From assembly GCF_947494055.1 (NCBI RefSeq), contig NZ_CANLTR010000008.1, forward strand, positions 1-64,000: 64,000 nt of DNA. The letters run 5' to 3'. Shown one piece after another: positions 1-6,556 of the stretch. Source of the DNA: an uncultured Jannaschia sp. (GTDB lineage: Bacteria > Pseudomonadota > Alphaproteobacteria > Rhodobacterales > Rhodobacteraceae). The stretch's first letter is position 1. Each line of letters opens with the position of its first letter. The notes below the pieces were generated by a model. That model did not search any database. It was given only the letters and a program-made list of their open reading frames with translations, and had not been told where the DNA came from. A program made the translations under genes and the position numbers.

Positions 1-362
1 GACGCCATCGCGAACCGCGGCGCGGACGCTGTCATCCCGCCCCGGCGAAACGCCAAACCCTGGAAGAGGGACAGCCCCGGCGCAGAAGCGAGGAACGAGG
101 CTCTGCGCACCATCAAGCGCCTCGACCGCACCGTCTGGCGACGATGAAGCGGCTATCACCGCCGCAGCCGCGCAGGGACGAAGCCTCTCGGGACATTGCT
201 TCGCAATGCCCTGCCGGCCAATCGATGAACTGCATGAAGCTGCTCGGCCAGACGCTCATGGCCCGAGACTTCGACCGCCAGACAGCCGAACTCCAGGTCC
301 GCATCGCCATCATGAACCGCTTCACTGCCCTCGGCATCCCCGTCACTCAACCCGTCGTCTGA
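1..362 (+). pseudogene. IS5-family transposase, C-terminal remnant (disrupted)
   Basis: Frame 1 from the window edge reads the end of an IS5-type DDE transposase (AIANRGADAVIPPRRNAK, then TIKRLDRTVWRR). It hits an in-frame TGA at 145-147, at the position where I expect the Trp codon of the usual WRRWSGYHRRSRA motif. The next residues SGYHRRSRAGTK are still readable after the stop. A 41-nt stretch (184-224) with no counterpart then shifts the frame, and the ending MNCMKLLGQTLMARDFDRQ through FTALGIPVT continues in frame 3 up to the stop at 360-362. One nonsense change plus one frameshift means the gene is dead. The rest of the gene lies outside the window. Confidence 0.8.
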
Positions 363-415
363 CCTCGGCTGGAACAGGGGGAGCTCGGCCTTCAGGCGTT
401 CCGTGCAACAGAGCC
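1..415 (+). mobile_element. IS5-like element, right end with terminal inverted repeat
   Basis: The transposase remnant is followed by TCCGTGCAACAGAGCC at 400-415. Its reverse complement, GGCTCTGTTGCACGGA, has the form of an IS903/IS5-type terminal inverted repeat. The element therefore ends near 415, 47 bases before the 3' end of the tRNA gene. The left end is outside the window, so target duplications cannot be checked. Confidence 0.6.
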
Positions 416-461
416 ACTCTGACAAAAAAGGCAGAACTATCTTCTAATTTCAAGGACGGCG

Positions 462-537
<76 letters not shown>

Positions 538-550
538 TGACCGGCCTGCC

Positions 551-578
551 ATCTAGGGCAGGGTCGGGCACGGCGCAA
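551..578 (-). promoter_or_regulatory. putative promoter for tRNA-Ala
   Basis: On the minus strand TTGCGC (573-578) and CTAGAT (551-556) are spaced by 16 nt and lie just upstream of the tRNA 5' end at 537. This fits the loose -35/-10 pattern of alphaproteobacterial stable-RNA promoters. It was assigned by eye only. Confidence 0.4.
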
Positions 579-619
579 GCGGAAAATCCCGCCCTGTTCG
601 CCGTTCCCGCAAAGGTAAA

Positions 620-964
620 TCAGTCGTCGTCGTCGTCGCCGCCCACATCCGCGATCTCGTCGAGGGAGACGGTGTCGTCGTCCTCGTCGTCGTCGAGCAC
701 GGCATCGGCCGTATCGTCCGCCTCCGCATTGTCGTCCTCGATATCGACGTCGTCATCGTCGAGCAGCAGATCCTCGTCCGCCGTCTCGTCCTTCTTGGCG
801 TCCACGTCGTCCTTGTCCGCCGCGAGGATGCGGGTCTTGTTGCCGGTGTCGACCGTGACTGTCTCGCCCGTATACGGGCTGACGATGGGCGAGCGGTTCA
901 TATCGTAAAAGCGCTTGCCGGTCGTCGGGCAGACCCGCTTGACGCCCCATTCTTCCTTCGGCAT
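620..964 (-). CDS. FYDLN acid domain protein (TIGR02300 family)
   Basis: A 114-residue protein. The N-terminal third (MPKEEWGVKRVCPTTGKRFY, then DMNRSPIVSPYTGE) matches the TIGR02300/FYDLN_acid family, which is widespread in alphaproteobacteria and has no settled function. The rest is a strongly acidic low-complexity tail dominated by Asp and Glu, ending in DDDDD. The start at 964 is chosen because AAGGAA sits just upstream and the family begins MPKxEWG. A longer in-frame extension upstream has no family support and overlaps the divergent metallopeptidase gene. Confidence 0.85.
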   Translation of the reverse strand: MPKEEWGVKRVCPTTGKRFYDMNRSPIVSPYTGETVTVDTGNKTRILAADKDDVDAKKDETADEDLLLDDDDVDIEDDNAEADDTADAVLDDDEDDDTVSLDEIADVGGDDDDD

Positions 965-1070
965 GTCGGTTCCTTCATCGCGTCCGGGCGCCTGTGCGGC
1001 ACCGCTGGTCAAGGGAATTTGGCCCGGATGCCACAGGGGGGAAGGGGTGGCAAGCCCCGGGGGGGCGGTC

Positions 1071-1763
1071 ATGTCCGAGACGTTGTCGGTGCCCGGCCTG
1101 GACGGGATCCCGGTACAGTTGCGCCGTTCCGCGCGGGCGCGTCGCATGTCGCTCCGGGTGGGCCGGTCGGACGGTCGCGTGACCCTGACGCTCCCGCAAG
1201 GCATGTCCGAGCGGCAGGCCGGCGCCTTCGTGCGGGATCAGGCGGCCTGGGTCCGGCGGGCCGTCGCCGCGGTGCCCGCGCTGCGGGTCGTGCGCGTGGG
1301 CGGGTCGGTGCCACTTCTCGGACGGGACGTTCCGGTGGTCGCGGGGTCGGGGCGGGCGGCGCGGCATCTCGGCGCGACCATCGCGGTCGCCGACGATGTG
1401 CAGGCCGGGCGGCGCGTGCAGGCGCTCCTGCTATCGTTGGCCCGGACGCATCTCGCCGCGTCGGTAGACCGGTATGCAGAGGCGATCGGCCGACGCCCGG
1501 CGAAGTTGTCGCTCAGGGACACGCGCTCCCGCTGGGGATCGTGTTCCTCGCGCGGGGCCCTGATGTTCAGCTGGCGGCTGGTGATGGCGCCGCCCGAGGT
1601 GCTGGACTACGTGGCCGCGCACGAGGTCGCGCACCTCCTTCACATGGACCATTCGCCGCGCTTCTGGACCGCCGTGGAGCGGCTGGTGCCGGACTACGCC
1701 GTCCACCGGGCCTGGCTCAGGACCGACGGCGCGGCCCTGCACGCGATCGACTTCACCGGCTAG
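1071..1763 (+). CDS. YgjP-like (SprT/M48-type) metal-dependent hydrolase
   Basis: 230 residues. The zinc-binding motif HEVAH (about residues 184-188), followed by LLHMDHSPRFW, is the hallmark of the YgjP/DUF45 metallopeptidase-like family; the earlier RSRWGSCSSRGALMFSWRL block is also typical. The substrate is unknown for the family. The ATG at 1071 follows a G-rich Shine-Dalgarno stretch and keeps the expected N-terminus (peptide RRSARARRMSLRV). The gene is divergent from the FYDLN protein gene and convergent with lpdA. Confidence 0.85.
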   Translation: MSETLSVPGLDGIPVQLRRSARARRMSLRVGRSDGRVTLTLPQGMSERQAGAFVRDQAAWVRRAVAAVPALRVVRVGGSVPLLGRDVPVVAGSGRAARHLGATIAVADDVQAGRRVQALLLSLARTHLAASVDRYAEAIGRRPAKLSLRDTRSRWGSCSSRGALMFSWRLVMAPPEVLDYVAAHEVAHLLHMDHSPRFWTAVERLVPDYAVHRAWLRTDGAALHAIDFTG

Positions 1764-1794
1764 CGCGCGTCGCACCAACCGGGGTCCGGTCGTA

Positions 1795-3189
1795 TCAGGC
1801 GTGGATCGGGCCGTCGCCGCAGGCCAGCGCCGCCTCGCGCATCGCTTCCGAATAGGTCGGGTGCGCGTGGCAGGTCCGGGCGAGGTCTTCGGACGCGGCG
1901 CCGAACTCCATCGCGACGCAGACCTCGTGGATCAGGTCGCCGGCCATCGGGCCGATCACGTGGCAGCCGAGGATGCGGTCCGTCTCCTTGTCGGCCAGCA
2001 GCTTGACGAAGCCGTCCGCGTTGAAGTTCGCCTTGGCGCGGCCGTTGCCCATGAAGGAGAACTTGCCGACCTTGTAGGCGCGGCCCTGTTCCTTCAGCTG
2101 CTCCTCGGTCAGGCCGACATTGGCGACCTCGGGATGGGTGTAGATCACGCCGGGGATGACGCCGTAATTCACGTGCCCAGCCTGGCCGGCGAGGATCTCG
2201 GCGAGCGCCATGCCCTCGTCCTCGGCCTTGTGGGCGAGCATCGGTCCCTCGATCACGTCGCCAATCGCGTAGATGCCGTCGATGCTGGTCTTGTAGCCGT
2301 CATCCACCGCGATCTGGCCGCGGTTCGTCATCGACAGGCCGAGCGCGTCGAGGCCGAGCCCCGCCGTGTGCGGCTTGCGCCCCGTCGCGACGAGCACGAC
2401 GTCCGCCTTCAGGCTCTGCGCGCTGTCGTCCTTGCGGAGCTTGTAGGCGATCTCGGCCTTTCCGTTCTTCGTCTCGACCTTCGAGACGGCGGCGCCGGTG
2501 ATGAACTTGAGGCCCTGACGGGACAGGATCTTCTGGAAATTCTTGGCGACTTCCGCGTCCTGGCCGGGGGTGATGCCGTCGAGGAACTCGATCACCGTCA
2601 CCTCGGCACCGAGCCGGGCGTAGACGCTGCCGAGCTCGAGGCCGATGACGCCGCCGCCGACGACGACCATGCTTTTCGGGATCTTCGGCAGGCTCAGCGC
2701 AGCCTCGCTGTCGACGACGATCTTGCCGTCCACCTCGATCTCGGCGCCGGGCACGGGGGCCACGTCGGAGCCGGAGGCGATGATGATGTGCTTTGCCTCG
2801 TGCGTCTCCTCACCGACCTTCACGCGGCCCGCTTCGGGGATGGAGCCCCAGCCCTTGAGCCATTCTATCTTGTTCTTTTTGAACAGGAACTCGATGCCCT
2901 TGGTGTTCTGGTCGATGGTGTCCTGCTTGTAGGCCTGCATCTGCGGCCAGTCGACGGAGGGGGTCTTGCCCTTGAGGCCCATCTTCGCGAACGTCGTCTC
3001 CGCCTCGCGCAGCGCCTCGGTCGCGTGGAGCAGTGCCTTGGACGGGATGCAGCCGATGTTGAGGCAGGTGCCGCCGAGCGTGTCGCGCCCTTCGACCACC
3101 GCCGTCTTCAGCCCGAGCTGGGCGCAGCGGATGGCGCAGACATAGCCACCGGGGCCGCTGCCGATGATGATGACGTCGTAGCTGGACAT
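1795..3189 (-). CDS. lpdA: dihydrolipoyl dehydrogenase (E3)
   Basis: 464 residues, usual E3 length. It reoxidises dihydrolipoamide on the E2 of 2-oxo acid dehydrogenase complexes, using FAD and NAD+. Visible features: N-terminal FAD motif [13 protein letters not shown], redox disulfide in [13 protein letters not shown] (Cys42/Cys47), second nucleotide-binding motif [17 protein letters not shown]-contacting AIGDV segment, and the C-terminal catalytic His-Glu in HAHPTYSE. As the last gene of the mdh-suc block it is presumably the E3 of the 2-oxoglutarate dehydrogenase encoded by sucA/sucB upstream. About 100 nt separate it from the MAPEG gene. Confidence 0.97.
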   Translation of the reverse strand: MSSYDVIIIGSGPGGYVCAIRCAQLGLKTAVVEGRDTLGGTCLNIGCIPSKALLHATEALREAETTFAKMGLKGKTPSVDWPQMQAYKQDTIDQNTKGIEFLFKKNKIEWLKGWGSIPEAGRVKVGEETHEAKHIIIASGSDVAPVPGAEIEVDGKIVVDSEAALSLPKIPKSMVVVGGGVIGLELGSVYARLGAEVTVIEFLDGITPGQDAEVAKNFQKILSRQGLKFITGAAVSKVETKNGKAEIAYKLRKDDSAQSLKADVVLVATGRKPHTAGLGLDALGLSMTNRGQIAVDDGYKTSIDGIYAIGDVIEGPMLAHKAEDEGMALAEILAGQAGHVNYGVIPGVIYTHPEVANVGLTEEQLKEQGRAYKVGKFSFMGNGRAKANFNADGFVKLLADKETDRILGCHVIGPMAGDLIHEVCVAMEFGAASEDLARTCHAHPTYSEAMREAALACGDGPIHA

Positions 3190-3297
3190 GAGGTCTCCGG
3201 GGTCGTTTGGGTCGGTCTGGCGGCGTGTTATGCGCGTGTTACGGCTGTGTTACGCGTGTGGCACAGATGTAGTGCATCCCCCCGCCGTGCAACACCC

Positions 3298-3693
3298 TCA
3301 GATCAGCGCGGCTGCGACCATCAGAAGCGTCGCGGCGAAGCCCAGGGCCCAGATGATCGACCGTCCCGGGCGCCAGCCGAACGCGTAGGCCGGCACGTAG
3401 AGGATGCGGGCGGCGAGGTAGATCCAGGCACAAAGGCCGGTGAATTCGCCCGCCTGACCCGAGAGCGTCACGATCACGACGGCGGCGGTGAAGAGGATCA
3501 GCCCCTCGAAATGGTTGGCGAGCGCGCGGCCGAGGCGGCCGGTCATCACCGACATCGGCCGCGACGGCTCCCGGTCGCGGGCGGACATGGTGTAGCCGGG
3601 GCCGAGCTCGCGATTGGCGGGGATGGCGTAGAGCGCGAACTGCACGGCCTGCAGGAGAACGGCGAGGGCGAGCGCCGTGAGTTCGGGCGTCAT
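3298..3693 (-). CDS. MAPEG family membrane protein
   Basis: 131 residues with about four hydrophobic segments and the MAPEG-type pattern ANHFEGLILFTAAV, then ARILYVPAYAFGW. MAPEG proteins are small membrane proteins related to eicosanoid/glutathione enzymes; bacterial members are mostly uncharacterised. The start at 3693 overlaps the stop of the upstream small membrane gene (ATGA at 3690-3693), so translation is probably coupled. It is the third of three overlapping small genes placed before lpdA. Confidence 0.85.
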   Translation of the reverse strand: MTPELTALALAVLLQAVQFALYAIPANRELGPGYTMSARDREPSRPMSVMTGRLGRALANHFEGLILFTAAVVIVTLSGQAGEFTGLCAWIYLAARILYVPAYAFGWRPGRSIIWALGFAATLLMVAAALI

Positions 3694-3917
3694 GACTCGG
3701 GCGGCGTGTCGCGCCGGGCGATCTGCCTCCGGCGGGCCCGCTCGATCATGATCGAGGAGAGGAGCGAGACGACGGCATAGAAGAGCAGGGCCACCGAAAG
3801 CCAGGGCGTCGGACCCTGCCACTTCGTGAGGATGACGGCGAGCAGGAAGACGATGGCGAGCCGCAGGGTCCAGGCGGACAGCACGCGGCGGACGGAGTCT
3901 CGGGTCTCGGGGGTCAT
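3690..3917 (-). CDS. small membrane protein, function unknown
   Basis: 75 residues, with two hydrophobic segments (LRLAIVFLLAVILTKW and LSVALLFYAVVSLLSSIM) followed by a basic tail. I do not recognise a family. It overlaps both neighbours by ATGA junctions (start 3917 with the upstream stop, stop 3690 with the MAPEG start), so the three small genes form a tightly coupled set in the odh-lpd interval. Confidence 0.65.
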   Translation of the reverse strand: MTPETRDSVRRVLSAWTLRLAIVFLLAVILTKWQGPTPWLSVALLFYAVVSLLSSIMIERARRRQIARRDTPPES

Positions 3918-4153
3918 GCGGTCCTCATGAACCGCGCGTCGAGGGAGGCGCCGGTGCGGCGCTCGGTCTCCAGCCAGGCCTCGGCCTTGTTCCGGTCGTT
4001 GGCCTCGAAGAGCGCGGTGACGCCGGTCCCGTCCGCGTCGCGCCAGAGCTGCATGAGGGTGAGGCCCGCGTTCATGCGCCCTTCCATGTCGCGGTCGAAA
4101 TCCGCCTTCCAGGTGGTGTAGTCGGCGGGGGCGAGGTGGACGAGGAGGTTCAT
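3914..4153 (-). CDS. small hypothetical protein (possible ferredoxin-like monooxygenase/cyclase fold)
   Basis: 79 residues beginning MNLLVHLAPADYTTWKADFD. The layout (short strand, helix with acidic/aromatic residues, then VTALFEANDRNKAEAWLE) resembles small dimeric alpha/beta-barrel proteins, but this is only a fold impression and no catalytic residues are recognisable. The start at 4153 is preceded by GGAG in the minus sense. The stop overlaps the next start (ATGA at 3914-3917). First of the three-gene set preceding lpdA. Confidence 0.6.
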   Translation of the reverse strand: MNLLVHLAPADYTTWKADFDRDMEGRMNAGLTLMQLWRDADGTGVTALFEANDRNKAEAWLETERRTGASLDARFMRTA

Positions 4154-4674
4154 GGGAGGGCTCCAGTTCGGGGACGGCCCGTTCGACCATCTCGGGATCG
4201 GGTGTTGCATAGCAAAAAAGCGGGGCGGGGGAAACTCGAACGGGCGGCGGGATGCGGAGGGCAGGTCCTGATTGCCGGTGGGGGCGGAGCCCTCGGGTCG
4301 TGCCGAAGGCATGCCTTCGGCGTAACGGGTTGGCCGGCGAGCCCTCGACGATGTGGCAGAGTTCACGGTCGCGATCGCGGAACGCGTCGATGGGACATGG
4401 TGAGGGCAGGCCCCGGCCGCCGGTGGGGGAGAAGCCCCCGCGCCGTGCCGGAGGTACGCCTTCGGCGTGACGGGGCGGTCGGGGGCTGCTCGGCCTGCGG
4501 CCGGGCGACGGAGTTAACGGTTATGGCCGATCTCGTAGCCTATAACGTTCTCGGGGTGGCGGTTAAGGTAGTGCCGTTTATTTTGCAGCATGCAGGGTCG
4601 GGTCATCCGAGCTGTTAAACAGAATGACGTTGCAAGTGGCTGAAACAGTCGGTTTCTTCCACCCACCGCTCATT
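4154..4674. other. gene-free stretch with repeats between two small genes
   Basis: No convincing gene. It holds two related G-rich repeat copies (separate entry) and, at 4500-4674, a more AT-rich part leading into the low-GC gene. Together with that gene it separates sucB from the lpdA-proximal genes, so transcription of lpdA either reads through about 800 bp of foreign-looking DNA or restarts here. I see no clear promoter. Confidence 0.5.
4257..4482. repeat. two imperfect copies of an ~80-bp intergenic repeat
   Basis: Copy 1 (about 4257-4337) and copy 2 (about 4402-4482) begin GAGGGCAGG and share CCGGTGGGGG, CGTGCCG and CCTTCGGCGT in register, about 80% identical by eye and 145 bp apart. 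Copy 1 contains a perfect 20-bp palindrome, GCCGAAGGCATGCCTTCGGC (4302-4321); copy 2 has a decayed version. A mobile palindromic element or REP-like family is plausible. Confidence 0.6.
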
Positions 4675-4935
4675 CTATGAACGCCCTTTCTTTCGGCTAG
4701 CCTTGGCCATCTCTTTTGCTTTTTCGGGAACCTTTTCCTCATTGATTTTATCAGAAAGTTTGTGAGCAGGGGCGATTAAGCCGTAGACCGTTACGCCATT
4801 CTGAATGAAAAAGTCTTCTGCCTTTTGCGTATTAAACTCATTGTTTGAAGAAATTTTTTGTAAAAGCGCTAGGGCATCTTTGACGCCAATAACGTTGTAG
4901 ACTTCAAACTTATTTTTCTGTTCGTAATTTGGCAT
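4675..4935 (-). CDS. hypothetical protein, low-GC, probably acquired
   Basis: 86 residues, MPNYEQKNKFEVYNVIGVKD at the start and a lysine-rich end (EKAKEMAKASRKKGRS). No family recognised. A good Shine-Dalgarno (GGAGAG) precedes the ATG at 4935, and the gene starts only 13 bp after the sucB stop, so it is probably expressed from the odh operon. Its DNA is conspicuously AT-rich, with Asn/Lys/Ile codons in AAA/AAT/ATT form, unlike the GC-rich genes on both sides; this suggests recent transfer. Adjacent repeats support an insertion here. Confidence 0.6.
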   Translation of the reverse strand: MPNYEQKNKFEVYNVIGVKDALALLQKISSNNEFNTQKAEDFFIQNGVTVYGLIAPAHKLSDKINEEKVPEKAKEMAKASRKKGRS

Positions 4936-4948
4936 TTAGTCTCTCCGT

Positions 4949-6553
4949 CTACAGATCCATCAACAGCCGCCGCGGGTCCTCCAGCGCTTCCTTCACGCGG
5001 ACGAGGAAGGTGACCGCGCCCTTGCCGTCGACGATGCGGTGGTCGTAGCTGAGCGCGAGATACATCATCGGGCGGATCACGATCTGGCCGCCGACGACCA
5101 TCGGGCGGTCCTGGATCTTGTGCATGCCGAGAATGCCCGATTGCGGCGGGTTCAGGATCGGCGAGGACATGAGCGAGCCGTAGACGCCGCCGTTCGAGAT
5201 GGTGAACGTCCCGCCCTGCATGTCCGCCATCGACAGCTTGCCGTCGCGGGCGGCCGCGCCCTTCTCGGCGATGGCCTTCTCGATCCCGGCGAAGGACATC
5301 GAGTCGGCGTCGCGGATGACGGGCACGACGAGGCCCTGCGGCGTGCCGGCGGCGATGCCCATGTGGACGAATTTCTTGTAGACGACGTCGGTGCCGTCGA
5401 TCTCCGCGTTGACCTCCGGCACCTCCCTGAGCGCGTGGCAGCAGGCCTTGGTGAAGAACGACATGAAGCCGAGCTTCACGCCGTGCTTCTTGGCGAACAG
5501 CTCCTTGTACTCGTTGCGGAGCGCCATGACCTCGGTCATGTCCACCTCGTTGTAGGTGGTCAGCATCGCGGCGGTGTTCTGCGCGTCCTTGAGGCGGCGG
5601 GCGATGGTCTGGCGCAGGCGGGTCATCTTCACCCGCTCCTCCCGGTTCTCGTCCTGCGCGGCGACTGGGGCGCGGGGCGCGGGCTTCGCCTCGGGCGCGG
5701 GGGCGGTGGCGGGCTTCGCGTCGCCGGCCTTCAGCACGTCCTCCTTCATCACGCGGCCGTCGCGGCCGGTGCCCTTCACCTGATCGGCGGAGAGGTTGCG
5801 CTCGGCCATCAGCTTCTTCGCGGAGGGCGCGTCCTCGACGTCGCCGCGCTCGCCGGCGGCCTCGACGTTCGAGATGGCTTCCTTCGTCTCGGACTCGCCG
5901 GCGCCCGACGAGGGCTTCGGATCGACGGCGTGGGGCGCGGACACCCGGGCGCCGGCACCGGTGGACATCTCCGCGAGCTTGCCGCCCGCGGCGACCGTCT
6001 CGCCCTCGCCGGCGACGATCTTCGTGAGCGTGCCGGCGGCGGGGGCGGGCACCTCGACGGAGACCTTGTCGGTCTCCAGCTCGCAGAGCATCTCGTCGGC
6101 CTCTACGCTGTCGCCCTCGGCCTTGTACCACGTGGCCACGGTCGCCTCGGTGACGGATTCGCCCAGTGCCGGGACCATAACGTCGACGGAATCGCCGCCC
6201 GCCGCGCCGTCGTCGTCCGAGGGCGCGTCCGGTTCGGGTGCGTCGACCGGCTTGTCCTCGGCCGAGCCGGGCTCCGGCACGGCGGCCGGGGCCTCGTCGG
6301 AGGCCGACGCGCCGGCCCCCTCGCTGATCGTCGCCAGGAGCGCGTCGACGCCGACCGTGTCGCCCTCGTTCGCGACGATCTCGCCCAGCGTGCCGGTGGC
6401 GGGCGAGGGGACCTCGACCGTGACCTTGTCGGTCTCCAGCTCGCAGAGCATCTCGTCGGTCGCCACCTCGTCCCCCGGCTTCTTGAACCAGGTGGCCACG
6501 GTGGCCTCGGTGACGGATTCACCGAGGGTGGGAACTTTGACGTCGACGGTCAT
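4949..6553 (-). CDS. sucB: 2-oxoglutarate dehydrogenase E2, dihydrolipoyllysine succinyltransferase
   Basis: 534 residues. Transfers succinyl groups from E1 to CoA via lipoyl arms. Order: lipoyl domain 1 (about 2-76, ETDK lysine at 43), acidic Ala/Pro linker, lipoyl domain 2 (about 123-197, ETDK lysine at 163), second linker, E1/E3-binding domain (peptide [20 protein letters not shown]), then the catalytic acyltransferase domain ending with the active-site [13 protein letters not shown]. Two lipoyl domains is one more than in the E. coli enzyme. Three bases separate it from the sucA stop, indicating translational coupling. Confidence 0.96.
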   Translation of the reverse strand: MTVDVKVPTLGESVTEATVATWFKKPGDEVATDEMLCELETDKVTVEVPSPATGTLGEIVANEGDTVGVDALLATISEGAGASASDEAPAAVPEPGSAEDKPVDAPEPDAPSDDDGAAGGDSVDVMVPALGESVTEATVATWYKAEGDSVEADEMLCELETDKVSVEVPAPAAGTLTKIVAGEGETVAAGGKLAEMSTGAGARVSAPHAVDPKPSSGAGESETKEAISNVEAAGERGDVEDAPSAKKLMAERNLSADQVKGTGRDGRVMKEDVLKAGDAKPATAPAPEAKPAPRAPVAAQDENREERVKMTRLRQTIARRLKDAQNTAAMLTTYNEVDMTEVMALRNEYKELFAKKHGVKLGFMSFFTKACCHALREVPEVNAEIDGTDVVYKKFVHMGIAAGTPQGLVVPVIRDADSMSFAGIEKAIAEKGAAARDGKLSMADMQGGTFTISNGGVYGSLMSSPILNPPQSGILGMHKIQDRPMVVGGQIVIRPMMYLALSYDHRIVDGKGAVTFLVRVKEALEDPRRLLMDL

Positions 6554-6556
6554 GAC

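Noticed and set aside
1801-3780. Very long open frame antisense to lpdA (also antisense to sucA 6605-9712 and to glnD 54148-57168)
   Set aside because: Long antisense frames are expected in GC-rich genes with GC-rich third positions; no ribosome sites or family motifs, and the sense genes are unambiguous.
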